This document shows, in pieces, positions 43,519-51,450 of a stretch of DNA of 64,000 nt. The position numbers and the translations under genes are program-made. Position 1 is the first letter of the stretch. Each line of letters begins with the position of its first letter. The notes below the pieces were generated by a model, which saw only the letters and a program-made list of their open reading frames with translations, had not been told where the DNA came from and made no database searches. Source of the stretch: an uncultured Acetatifactor sp. (GTDB taxonomy: Bacteria; Bacillota; Clostridia; Lachnospirales; Lachnospiraceae); assembly GCF_910585425.1 (NCBI RefSeq), contig NZ_CAJUCP010000015.1, positions 41,433 to 105,432 of the forward strand, written 5' to 3'.

Positions 43519-43633
43519 CAAAGCGATGTAACAATTTTGTAATATTTGCATCCGTAGTCTAATGGATAGAACGAAGGCCTCCGACGCCTTTAATGCAGGT
43601 TCGATTCCTGCCGGATGCATTTACATCGCTTTG
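43519..43633 (+). repeat. 13-bp inverted repeat enclosing the tRNA gene
   Basis: CAAAGCGATGTAA (43519-43531) and its exact inverse (43621-43633) flank the tRNA with 16 and 1 spare bases. In the precursor RNA they would form an extra stem joining the 5' leader to the 3' trailer. Confidence 0.7.
43548..43619 (+). tRNA. tRNA-Arg (anticodon CCG)
   Basis: The 72-nt gene folds as a cloverleaf: acceptor GCATCCG/CGGATGC, anticodon stem AAGGC/GCCTT around loop CTCCGAC (anticodon CCG), T stem GCAGG/CCTGC with loop TTCGATT, discriminator A. CCA is not encoded. It reads CGG codons. A 13-bp inverted repeat encloses it (43519-43531 and 43621-43633). Confidence 0.93.
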
Positions 43634-43767
43634 GCTATTATTTATGACAATAGAAGACTCGCGAAGCGTGGATTCTATTGTTTTTGTCTGGGGGAGCCGC
43701 ATGCGGCTCCTTGTGTTACGGCACAGTCGTGGAAGCGGTGCCGCTGTTTAAGGAAAGGTGTGGCGAT

Positions 43768-45027
43768 ATGGATAAAAAGACGACGTTTCGTGATTTTATA
43801 GTAACGAATTCCAAATTCCTGTTCCCGCTGGTAGTGATCGTGGTGGCGGCATGTACGGTCTCCTATGCTCTGGGGGCCAACAGCCGGAAAGGGGATCAGG
43901 GAGAGTCCCAGCCGCCTTCTACGGAGGAGTCCGTGGAGCCGGTGAGCCTGGCCGAAGAGGGGAGCGGGGAGGAGCCTTCCGCCGAGGAAGAGGTTCCTGC
44001 GCCCAAGGAGACGCCGCTGGTGCTCAACGAGGATGCGGGCATCCAGACGCTGGTCACGACTTATTACGACACCATGGCTTCCGGGGACAGCGCCTTGATG
44101 GCCTCCCTGTACGATGAGCTCACGGAGAACGAGCTGCTGCGCTGCGAGGAGATGGCAAAGTATGTGGATCATGTCTCGAGCCTGGAGATTTATACGAAGG
44201 AAGTTCCTGCAACGGACGCTTTGCTGGTCTATGTGTATTACAAGCTTTGCTTTGTGAATCATGAGGAGGAGGTTCCCGGGTGGCAGATGTTCTACGTTCT
44301 TGACGACGGGCAGGGGGCATTGCGCATCAAGAACGAGAAGAACTTCACGGAGGATGAGAAGAACTATGTGGTAGAAGCCTCCAAGCAGGACGACACCGTA
44401 GAGTTCAACAACCGGGTGAACGCGGAATACAACGAGCTGATGGAGGCCAATCCCCAGCTCCTGGCATATCTGGGAGAGCTGGGGGTCCAGGTGGACGCGG
44501 CGGTAGGCGTGAGGCTGGCAGAGCTGAACGCGCCTCCGGCCCAGGAGGGCGATTCGGCGGCCGGCGAGGGTACGGATCCGGCAGCCGGAGGGGAAGAGGC
44601 CCCTGCTGATGCCCAGGCGCCCGTCCAGAACACGCCCCAGAGCGCGCTGGCCACCACCACCGTCAATGTCAGGAATTCCGACAGCGAACAGGCGGACAGG
44701 CTGGGGCAGGTAGAGGGCGGCACCAGAGTCCAGGTGCAGGAGGTCCGCGCCAACGGCTGGACCAAGATTGTCTATGAGGGCGGTGACGGCTTCATCAAGA
44801 CCGAGTACCTGCAGATGGAGGAGAGCGCGGAGGGCCAGGAGAGCATCGGCACCGTAACCGCCAATACCAATGTCAACGTGCGCGCCGCCGCAAGCGAGAC
44901 GGCCGAGCAGGTGGGCATCCTGGTAGGCGGGGACACGGCGGAGCTCCTGGGCACAGAGGGCGATTGGTGCAAGATAAAGTTTGACGGCAAGGTGGCTTAT
45001 GTGAAAGCGGAATTCGTCACCCAGTGA
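43768..45027 (+). CDS. Membrane-anchored protein with two SH3b domains
   Basis: The 419-residue protein has an N-terminal membrane segment (FLFPLVVIVVAACTVSYAL), a Pro/Glu-rich linker, a helical domain of about 160 residues resembling nuclear-transport-factor-like folds, an Ala/Gly/Glu-rich linker, and two bacterial SH3 repeats (TTTVNVRNSDSEQADRLGQV and NTNVNVRAAASETAEQVGIL). SH3b domains commonly bind peptidoglycan, so it likely stands outside the membrane at the wall. The start at 43768 has AAAGG nearby; the frame from 43678 overlaps the tRNA flank. A strong terminator follows. Confidence 0.8.
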   Translation: MDKKTTFRDFIVTNSKFLFPLVVIVVAACTVSYALGANSRKGDQGESQPPSTEESVEPVSLAEEGSGEEPSAEEEVPAPKETPLVLNEDAGIQTLVTTYYDTMASGDSALMASLYDELTENELLRCEEMAKYVDHVSSLEIYTKEVPATDALLVYVYYKLCFVNHEEEVPGWQMFYVLDDGQGALRIKNEKNFTEDEKNYVVEASKQDDTVEFNNRVNAEYNELMEANPQLLAYLGELGVQVDAAVGVRLAELNAPPAQEGDSAAGEGTDPAAGGEEAPADAQAPVQNTPQSALATTTVNVRNSDSEQADRLGQVEGGTRVQVQEVRANGWTKIVYEGGDGFIKTEYLQMEESAEGQESIGTVTANTNVNVRAAASETAEQVGILVGGDTAELLGTEGDWCKIKFDGKVAYVKAEFVTQ

Positions 45028-45050
45028 TGCATAATATACGGAAAATGTGG

Positions 45051-45105
45051 AAAGCCTTTTATGGAGGACAGCGCGCGGGCGCATCCTCTGTAAGAGGCTT
45101 TTTTA
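45051..45105 (+). terminator. Rho-independent terminator after the SH3b gene
   Basis: AAAGCCTTTTATGGAGG pairs with CCTCTGTAAGAGGCTTT (about 14 of 17 positions) and is followed by TTTTT. Confidence 0.8.
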
Positions 45106-45132
45106 TTCCCACAGGAAGGAGATACATTTGCG

Positions 45133-45564
45133 ATGAAATCACAGGAGGCGGCAGTTTACAGGGAAATCCAGAGGAACGCGGAAATGGCCATGAAAGCCAT
45201 CGACACCATTTCCGGCAAGGTGTATGACGATGACCTTGCCCTGCAGATTTCCAGACAATCCTTAAAGTACGCGGAGCTTTACAATGAAGCGTCCAGGCAG
45301 CTCATGGAGGGGAAGGCGGAGCGCTATCAGAGCAATGCCCTCACCGATGCCATGCTCAGGACCGGCATCCATTACAATACCATGCTGAACACCAGCACGG
45401 AGCATATCGCGGAGATGATGATCAAGGGCAGCAACAACGGCATCCTGGAGATGGAGAAGGTGCTGAAGCACAATGAGAACGCCGGGGAGCGTCCCACGGC
45501 GCTGGCGAAGCAGCTTATCGACTTCGAGGAGAGCAATATCAAGCGCCTGAAGGACTATCTCTAG
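45133..45564 (+). CDS. Conserved helical-bundle protein of unknown function
   Basis: This 143-residue protein is almost all helix (YREIQRNAEMAMKAIDTI, then YAELYNEASRQLMEGK, then ALTDAMLRTGIHYNTML, ending FEESNIKRLKDYL). It has no signal peptide or membrane segment, and the pattern resembles small ferritin-like bundles; metal ligands are not obvious. AAGGAG lies 11 bases before the ATG. It stands alone between the SH3b gene terminator and gdhA. Confidence 0.65.
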   Translation: MKSQEAAVYREIQRNAEMAMKAIDTISGKVYDDDLALQISRQSLKYAELYNEASRQLMEGKAERYQSNALTDAMLRTGIHYNTMLNTSTEHIAEMMIKGSNNGILEMEKVLKHNENAGERPTALAKQLIDFEESNIKRLKDYL

Positions 45565-45649
45565 GCGGATGTCTCCGGCCGCAGTCAGGGATTGTGCAGA
45601 TCGATCAGAAAAAAACCTGAAAACTTTTCCAATTTAGTGAATTAAAGTG

Positions 45650-45678
45650 TTGTGCATTTTGCGGCCACAGGTTATAAT
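45650..45678 (+). promoter_or_regulatory. Promoter of gdhA
   Basis: TTGTGC (45650-45655), 17-bp spacer, TATAAT (45673-45678). Confidence 0.6.
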
Positions 45679-45685
45679 ATTTTAG

Positions 45686-45782
45686 GGACAATAGTGTGAA
45701 GGGCTGTAGCAACGGCTCTTTAAGAAGGCATAGGAGCAGTCCTATGCTTTTTTCCATAGAAAAGAAAGAGGAGGATGATGCA
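45686..45782 (+). promoter_or_regulatory. gdhA leader with terminator hairpin (attenuator candidate)
   Basis: About 95 nt of leader lie between the promoter and the gdhA start. It holds a first hairpin, GGGCTG with CGGCTC (about 45700-45718), and then a perfect intrinsic terminator, GCATAGGA-GCAG-TCCTATGC plus six T (45728-45753). A terminator inside a leader means that transcription into gdhA must be controlled by read-through. No T-box or known riboswitch pattern was recognised. Confidence 0.65.
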
Positions 45783-47126
45783 ATGTCATATGTTGATGAG
45801 GTCTATGAGCTGGTAGTGGCCAAGAATCCCGCCCAGCCTGAGTTCCATCAGGCTGTCAAAGAAGTTCTGGAATCCCTTCGCGTGGTGATCGAGGCGAATG
45901 AGGAGAAGTACCGCAGGGACGCGCTGCTGGAGAGGATCGTGACGCCGGAGCGCCAGCTGCTCTTCCGGGTGCCCTGGGTGGACGACAAGGGACAGGTACA
46001 GGTGAACAATGGCTTCCGCGTACAGTTCAACTCCGCCATCGGGCCCTACAAGGGGGGACTGAGGCTGCATCCCAGCGTGAACTTGGGGATCATCAAGTTC
46101 CTTGGATTCGAGCAGATCTTCAAGAATTCCCTGACAGGCCTTCCGATTGGCGGCGGCAAGGGCGGCTGCGACTTCGACCCCAAGGGCAAGTCGGACAGAG
46201 AGGTGATGGCTTTCTGCCAGAGCTTCATGACAGAGCTCCACAAGTACATCGGCGCTGATACAGATGTGCCGGCAGGCGACATCGGCACAGGCGCCAGGGA
46301 AATCGGCTTTATGTACGGCCAGTACAAGAGGCTCACAGGCCTGTACGAGGGCGTGCTCACGGGCAAGGGCTTAAGCTACGGCGGATCCCTGGCCAGGACG
46401 GAGGCTACCGGCTACGGCCTGCTGTACCTGACGGAGGAGATGCTTAAGTGCAATGGCAAGGAAATCGCAGGCAAGACCGTGGCGGTGTCCGGCGCGGGCA
46501 ATGTGGCCATCTACGCTATCCAGAAAGCCCAGCAGCTGGGCGCCAAGCCTGTAACCTGCTCCGATTCCACCGGGTGGATCTACGATTCGGAAGGGATTGA
46601 CGTGGCGCTCCTGAAAGAGGTAAAGGAAGTGAAGCGGGCAAGGCTCACCGAGTACGCGGCCGCAAGGCCCAGCGCCCAGTACCATGAGTGTGCGCCTGGC
46701 AGCAATGTGTGGACGGTGAAGTGCGACATCGCCCTTCCCTGCGCCACCCAGAACGAGCTGGACCTGGAGGACGCGAAGACTCTGGTGGCCAACGGATGCT
46801 TTGCGGTGGCTGAGGGCGCGAACATGCCCACTACCCTGGAGGCTACCGAGTACCTGCAGAAGAACGGCGTCCTGTTCTGCCCCGGCAAGGCGGCAAATGC
46901 AGGCGGCGTGGCAACCTCCGCCCTGGAGATGAGCCAGAACAGCGAGCGCCTGAGCTGGACCTTCGAGGAAGTGGACTCCAAGCTGCAGGGCATCATGGTG
47001 AATATCTTCCACAACCTGGACGATGCGGCGAAGAAGTACGGAATGGAAGGAAACTATGTGGCGGGAGCCAATATCGCAGGGTTCTTAAAGGTGGCGGAGG
47101 CCATGACGGCGCAGGGCGTGGTATAG
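45783..47126 (+). CDS. gdhA: NADP-specific glutamate dehydrogenase
   Basis: This 447-residue hexameric-type enzyme joins ammonia to 2-oxoglutarate to make glutamate with NADPH. Motifs: GPYKGGLRLHPSVNLGIIKF, LPIGGGKGGCDFDPKGKSD with the catalytic lysine, PAGDIGTGAREIGFMYGQYK, and the nucleotide loop VSGAGNVAIYAI. Full length for the family. ATG 45783 has GAGGAGG 8 bases upstream; the longer frame from 45696 is the leader read in frame. The terminator inside its leader suggests attenuation, probably by nitrogen state. Confidence 0.97.
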   Translation: MSYVDEVYELVVAKNPAQPEFHQAVKEVLESLRVVIEANEEKYRRDALLERIVTPERQLLFRVPWVDDKGQVQVNNGFRVQFNSAIGPYKGGLRLHPSVNLGIIKFLGFEQIFKNSLTGLPIGGGKGGCDFDPKGKSDREVMAFCQSFMTELHKYIGADTDVPAGDIGTGAREIGFMYGQYKRLTGLYEGVLTGKGLSYGGSLARTEATGYGLLYLTEEMLKCNGKEIAGKTVAVSGAGNVAIYAIQKAQQLGAKPVTCSDSTGWIYDSEGIDVALLKEVKEVKRARLTEYAAARPSAQYHECAPGSNVWTVKCDIALPCATQNELDLEDAKTLVANGCFAVAEGANMPTTLEATEYLQKNGVLFCPGKAANAGGVATSALEMSQNSERLSWTFEEVDSKLQGIMVNIFHNLDDAAKKYGMEGNYVAGANIAGFLKVAEAMTAQGVV

Positions 47127-47133
47127 GATAAGC

Positions 47134-47166
47134 AAAACAGCCCGGGAGAGAGTCCCGGGCTGTTTT
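47134..47166. terminator. Bidirectional terminator between gdhA and the chemoreceptor gene
   Basis: A perfect 14-bp stem (47134-47147 with 47153-47166), GAGAG loop, A-rich on the left and TTTT on the right. It can stop both convergent genes. Confidence 0.85.
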
Positions 47167-47219
47167 GTATCCTGTTTCTATCCTATGTTCATCCTATATC
47201 TGTCCTATGTCCGCCCTGC

Positions 47220-48569
47220 CTATTCGCCGAGGGCCTTCAGGATGCGGTTCATGTCCGCAATCAGGCTTTTGGAGTAGGTCTCGGCTTCGCGGTAGACCTG
47301 TTCCGCCTCCGTGTACCTGCCGGCATTGAGGGCATTGATGGCAGAAGCGCCGTATTTATGGAACTTCTGGTGCTTGGGCCCCAGCCCCTTCCATATGGGC
47401 ACGATGTCGGGGATGTCCGGCGTCATGGCATGGTAGAAATGCCCGAATCCGCACTTGGAGGAATCCAGCTGCAGGGGCATGACCTGCTGGGAGTAGACCA
47501 TCTTCTTCAAATTGGCCAGCCAGGCATTGTGGGAAGAGATGGCGGAGCGCATGTACTGGGCAAATTCCGCGTCCTCCAGGTGGTAGAAAGCATCGTGGGA
47601 CATCTCGCCCATCTGCCGTACCGTCTCGTCCAGGATTTTCTCGATATCCACCACGGGCTGGGTGGCCTGCCGCAGATCGTCCCCCACGGAGCGCATGAAA
47701 TCAGAGCTTTCCCGCAACTGATTCTGCATCTCGGTCATGGAGCTGCTGATTTCCTCGCTGACGGCAGCCAGGGAACTTACAGAATCGTTGATTCTGGACA
47801 CGGCGGCATGGTTCTCATCGTTCAGGGCCCATACATGCTTGATCCTGTCGGACATGGAGGCCAGGGACTCGATAGTGCCGTTGGCGCTCTCGATGCTCTT
47901 CTTGGAGGCATCCTTCATGCTCTTCACGAAATCCTCCATACCGGAGGTGAGCTGCTGGGTCTCCTGGGAAAGCTCTCTGATCTCATTGGCGACCACGGCG
48001 AAGCCCTTTCCTGCCTCACCGGCCCTGGCGGCCTCCACGGAAGCATTCAGCGCCAGCAGATTGGTCTGCATGGAGATATTGCCGATGCCGGAAATGATTC
48101 CGCTGATGTGGTCGATGATGCCGAACAGTTCGTCCATGTTCTTCTGCATTTCCCGGGAAGCTTCGATGGTCTGCTGGGAGAGGTCCTTGATGGAGGTCAA
48201 CTCCTGCTGGCCTGCTTCGATTTTCTGATACACGTCATCCGTCTCGCCGGAGACGCTGACGATGGTATTGGCCAGCTCCTCATGCTGATTGCTGGCAGCC
48301 CCCACAGCAGAGCCGAAAATGGTCTCCGTGGCATTCGTCACCTGCTGGGAGATGTCGATGATTTTGTCCGTCTGATGCTGCATGGTCAGATCCAGCGAGC
48401 TGATCTGCATGACCGCCTTGATATTTTTCTCGAACAGCTCCGCGAACTGCTTCCGCCCGCCGGCCAGCCTTTCGTAGATGCCATTCAGCTCCGGCTCCGC
48501 GGAGTAGTCGGCTGCTTTCAGCTTCGAGACAGCCTGCATCAGTACTTTTTTCTTTTTTCCAATGGCCAT
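47220..48569 (-). CDS. Soluble methyl-accepting chemotaxis protein with CZB domain
   Basis: This 449-residue chemoreceptor has no membrane segments. The coiled signalling hairpin is clear (ISMQTNLLALNASVEAARAG, then GFAVVANEIRELSQETQQL). The C-terminal part (about 335-449) is a zinc-binding CZB domain, with His and Cys spaced as SSHNAWLANLKKMV, then CGFGHFYHAM, then HQKFHKYG. Such proteins sense zinc or hypochlorous acid in the cytoplasm in other bacteria. The first ~60 residues are an uncharacterised helical cap. It starts behind a promoter at 48608-48635, divergent from the nhaC leader. Confidence 0.9.
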   Translation of the reverse strand: MAIGKKKKVLMQAVSKLKAADYSAEPELNGIYERLAGGRKQFAELFEKNIKAVMQISSLDLTMQHQTDKIIDISQQVTNATETIFGSAVGAASNQHEELANTIVSVSGETDDVYQKIEAGQQELTSIKDLSQQTIEASREMQKNMDELFGIIDHISGIISGIGNISMQTNLLALNASVEAARAGEAGKGFAVVANEIRELSQETQQLTSGMEDFVKSMKDASKKSIESANGTIESLASMSDRIKHVWALNDENHAAVSRINDSVSSLAAVSEEISSSMTEMQNQLRESSDFMRSVGDDLRQATQPVVDIEKILDETVRQMGEMSHDAFYHLEDAEFAQYMRSAISSHNAWLANLKKMVYSQQVMPLQLDSSKCGFGHFYHAMTPDIPDIVPIWKGLGPKHQKFHKYGASAINALNAGRYTEAEQVYREAETYSKSLIADMNRILKALGE

Positions 48570-48607
48570 ATCTTTTCTCTCTTTCTTTAGGATAATCGCC
48601 TTCCTTT

Positions 48608-48635
48608 ATTATACAGTAGTTTCCGTTTTTTGCAA
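48608..48635 (-). promoter_or_regulatory. Promoter of the chemoreceptor gene
   Basis: On the minus strand: TTGCAA (48635-48630), 16-bp spacer, TATAAT (48613-48608). TTGCAA is palindromic and could also serve as -35 for a plus-strand promoter with TATATT at 48654-48659. Confidence 0.6.
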
Positions 48636-48659
48636 ACTCTTTTTCGGATAATTTATATT

Positions 48660-48768
48660 GGATAAATTTACATAAGGGAAGCGGGCGGCTGTGCCGTTGT
48701 TGCTGGGGCGGAAATATGACGCTTCCGGTCATGACTGTGGACTTTCCATGGTCATGGCCGGATTTTTT
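48660..48768 (+). ncRNA. Structured leader or small RNA upstream of nhaC, riboswitch-like
   Basis: A possible plus-strand promoter (TTGCAA 48630-48635, TATATT 48654-48659) leads into about 100 nt of structure. GGAAGCG (48677-48683) pairs with CGCTTCC (48720-48726) to close a domain containing the hairpin GGCGGC-TGT-GCCGTT and a GGGGCGGAAA segment. The 3' arm overlaps a strong terminator: TCCGG...TGTGG with CCATGG...CCGGA, then six T (48724-48768). This is the layout of a riboswitch that controls a terminator. The next gene is a sodium/proton antiporter. Confidence 0.5.
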
Positions 48769-48782
48769 GGGAAAAGAATCAT

Positions 48783-48811
48783 TTGACAGGCACAGGCCGG
48801 GCCGTTAAAAT
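48783..48811 (+). promoter_or_regulatory. Second possible promoter of nhaC
   Basis: TTGACA (48783-48788), 17-bp spacer, TAAAAT (48806-48811), directly after the leader terminator. If active, nhaC would also be made independently of the leader. Confidence 0.55.
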
Positions 48812-48857
48812 AGAACATATTGGCAAATATGATTCGGAACGGAAAGAGGGAGGAAAT

Positions 48858-50240
48858 ATGGGGAACAGACCGAAAAAAGTGGAATTTTATCTGGGCGGCT
48901 TCGGAAGAGCGATTCCGCTGCTGACAGCGGCAGCCATGATAGCCTGGGCGGCGTTCAGCCAGTCCAATGTGAACGGATACGTGATTGCGTTCTTCGCCGC
49001 GCTGGTGGCGGGCGTCCTGTTTGCCAGGGACGAGAAGGCCTATGGGGAGGCGCTGGTGTACGGGCTGGGCAAGCCCATGTTCGCCGTGATTGTGCTGTCG
49101 GTGATCCTGGCGGCGGTCTCCGGCAAGCTGATCTCCTCCAGCGGGGCGGTGCAGACCATTGCGGCGTACGTGGTGGCGGCAGGGTTTACCGGCAGGCTTT
49201 TCGTGGCGGCCACCTTTCTCATCACCTGCCTGCTGGCCTTTGCCACGGGCACCTCGGTGGGCACTTATTTCGTGGTGATTCCCATCCTGTTCCCGGTGGG
49301 CGTGATGGCGGGGGCGTCGCCGGAATTCATGATCGGGGCCATTGTGTCGGGGGCGGCCTTCGGCGATAACCTGGGGCCTATTTCAGACACGACGATTGCG
49401 TCTTCCACCACCCAGCACGCTGATCTGGGGACAGTGGTGAAGACCAGGATGCGCTACAGCCTGCCTGCAGCGGCGGGGGCGCTGATGCTCTTTCTGCTCT
49501 TCGCAGGGGATGCAGGCACGGGCGCGGCGATTGACGGGACGGAGGCGGTGGCGAAGCCCGTGAGCCTTGTGATGCTGATTGTACCCGTGGTCATCATTGT
49601 GCTCTGTCTGCTGCGGAAGCATTTGATTACAGCCCTGTCTTATGGAATCCTGGCGGGGATAGCGGCAGGGCTGGTATTCGGGATCTATCAGGTAAGCGAC
49701 CTCGTGGCGTTCCCCGGGGGATTTTCCGTGGAGGGCCTGATCATATCGTCCATTACGGGCACGGCGGGGACGGTGGCCATGCTGATAGCGGTGTTCTCCC
49801 TGCTGGGCGTGCTGGAATGCAGCGGCCTGTTCGAGGATGTGGGGGCGCTTTTGTCCCGCTTTGCGAAAAAGGAGCGCAGTGCGGAGGCCACCATCGTCCT
49901 GTCCACGGGAATCCTGAGCATGGTGACAGGGGTGATTTCCGTGGCGATCGTGGCCCTGGGCGACCTGGTGAACGACATCGGGGAGAAGGCCGGGGTGGAC
50001 AGATACCGCCGGGCAAATCTCCTGGACTGCACGGGCTGCGTGTTCTGCTTCCTGGCGCCATGGACGGTGCACTGCGTGATTCCGGCCCAGCAGTCCGCCC
50101 AGTTCGGGGAGGGCTTCGCAGTATCGCCGGGCGCTGTGCCCTTTGTGAACTATTATTCCATCTGTATGCTTGTGATGCTGCTGATAGCGATTGTCACGGG
50201 ATACGGCAGAAAGAGACAGGAAGAGGCAGGGAAGCGATAA
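48858..50240 (+). CDS. nhaC: NhaC-family sodium/proton antiporter
   Basis: This 460-residue membrane protein has about 11-12 hydrophobic segments. Typical NhaC sequence: ATGTSVGTYFVVIPILFPVG, GAAFGDNLGPISDTTIASST and CVFCFLAPWTVHCVIPAQQS. It should expel sodium (or carry organic ions) in exchange for protons. ATG 48858 has GGGAGGAAA before it. The structured leader upstream suggests RNA-level control, possibly by ion concentration. The following RNase H gene starts 31 bp later. Confidence 0.9.
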   Translation: MGNRPKKVEFYLGGFGRAIPLLTAAAMIAWAAFSQSNVNGYVIAFFAALVAGVLFARDEKAYGEALVYGLGKPMFAVIVLSVILAAVSGKLISSSGAVQTIAAYVVAAGFTGRLFVAATFLITCLLAFATGTSVGTYFVVIPILFPVGVMAGASPEFMIGAIVSGAAFGDNLGPISDTTIASSTTQHADLGTVVKTRMRYSLPAAAGALMLFLLFAGDAGTGAAIDGTEAVAKPVSLVMLIVPVVIIVLCLLRKHLITALSYGILAGIAAGLVFGIYQVSDLVAFPGGFSVEGLIISSITGTAGTVAMLIAVFSLLGVLECSGLFEDVGALLSRFAKKERSAEATIVLSTGILSMVTGVISVAIVALGDLVNDIGEKAGVDRYRRANLLDCTGCVFCFLAPWTVHCVIPAQQSAQFGEGFAVSPGAVPFVNYYSICMLVMLLIAIVTGYGRKRQEEAGKR

Positions 50241-50271
50241 GGAAGAGAGGAAAGAAGAGGCAGGGCGCGGG

Positions 50272-51231
50272 ATGGCGGCGAAGAAATATTATGCGGTAAA
50301 AAGAGGGAAGGCTACAGGTATCTTTCGGACGTGGGAGGAGTGCAGGGCATGCGTGGAGGGATATCCCGGCGCGGTGTACAAGGGTTTTCCCGGGCTGGAG
50401 GAGGCTGAGAGCTATCTGGGGCTTGCGCCCGGGACGGGAAAGATTTCCGGGGGAAGGAGCGGTTCCGGCGCGCGGGCGAAGGCTTCGGGGCAGGGGACAG
50501 GAAACGGCGGCCTCCTGCCGGAGCAGATTCCGGATCCGGGGGGACCGGACGGCGGAAGCGGCGGGGACGCAGCGGAATCCCTGGAGAAAAACAGCGGTAG
50601 AGAAAACATAAAGGGCGCAGGGCATTCCAGGGCGGCGGAGAAGTGCGGCAAAAGCAGGGGGCAAGCCGTCCGCCGGAAAGGGAAGGCCGATGACGCCGGA
50701 AGCGGCGAGGGCGCAGCGGAGGCAGGTTCGGGCAGGGGAGAGCAGGGCTTGGTGCGGGAGGGGGACGAGGTTCCCGCCGCCGGGACGCTGCTGGCCTACG
50801 TGGACGGCAGCTATGACAATTCCCTGAAAAAATACGCTTTCGGCTGCGTGTTCATACTGCCTGACGGTAAAATATATACGGAATATGGGAATGGAGACAA
50901 TGCCCAGTCCCTGCAGCACAGGAATGTCACCGGGGAGATGCTGGGGGCCATGTACGCCGTGAAGACAGCCATGCGCAGCGGCTTTTCCGCGGTGGAGCTG
51001 TGCTATGACTACGAGGGCATCGAAAAATGGGTCACAGGCGCCTGGCGCTCCAAGACGGAGCTGACTCAGAAATATGCCGCCGCCATGAGGGAATGGAAAA
51101 AAAGCATCGGGATTTCCTTCCGGAAGGTAGCGGCCCACACCAATGTGTACTATAATGAGCTGGCGGACAGGATGGCGAAGACAGGTTTGCGGGAAGGGGA
51201 CGGGATTCCGAAGGTGCAGAGCCTGGAATGA
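50272..51231 (+). CDS. rnhA: Ribonuclease H with N-terminal viroplasmin-like domain
   Basis: This 319-residue protein removes RNA from RNA-DNA hybrids. The N-terminal ~45 residues are the hybrid-binding domain of eukaryote-type RNase H1 (KYYAVKRGKATGIFRTWEEC, then GFPGLEEAESYL). Then comes a long low-complexity linker of about 125 residues, rich in Gly, Ala, Ser and Lys, and a C-terminal catalytic domain with the four acids (AYVDGSYD, GEMLGAMYAV, CYDYEGIEKW, NELADRMAK). ATG 50272 is used; the ribosome site is weak (GGCAGGGCG). The linker is much longer than the ~20-60 residues seen in common forms. Confidence 0.9.
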   Translation: MAAKKYYAVKRGKATGIFRTWEECRACVEGYPGAVYKGFPGLEEAESYLGLAPGTGKISGGRSGSGARAKASGQGTGNGGLLPEQIPDPGGPDGGSGGDAAESLEKNSGRENIKGAGHSRAAEKCGKSRGQAVRRKGKADDAGSGEGAAEAGSGRGEQGLVREGDEVPAAGTLLAYVDGSYDNSLKKYAFGCVFILPDGKIYTEYGNGDNAQSLQHRNVTGEMLGAMYAVKTAMRSGFSAVELCYDYEGIEKWVTGAWRSKTELTQKYAAAMREWKKSIGISFRKVAAHTNVYYNELADRMAKTGLREGDGIPKVQSLE

Positions 51232-51450
51232 CAGGGGAGCTGCCACCGACGGCCAATCCAGGCAGGGTTTCCGATTTTGGGCAGCGCTTCGGCCCAGACA
51301 TGGCAAGTGACTGGCCTGGCAGGGGCCCAGGCAGGACAGCGGCCGTCTGTCAGCCCATACGGAAGAACAGGAGCCCAGCCGTGCGGCATGCCAGTCCGGA
51401 GGCAGGCTGCCTGTCGGCCTGTGCCGGGAAAGTTTTGGAAAGGTAAAAGT

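Noticed and set aside
43675..45084. 469-codon minus-strand open frame
   Set aside because: Antisense to the SH3b protein gene, whose domains are clear; no support for coding.
45686..45782. T-box or known amino acid riboswitch in the gdhA leader
   Set aside because: Too short for a T-box (no AGGGTGGNACCGCG-like element) and no known riboswitch core recognised; kept only as an uncharacterised attenuator.
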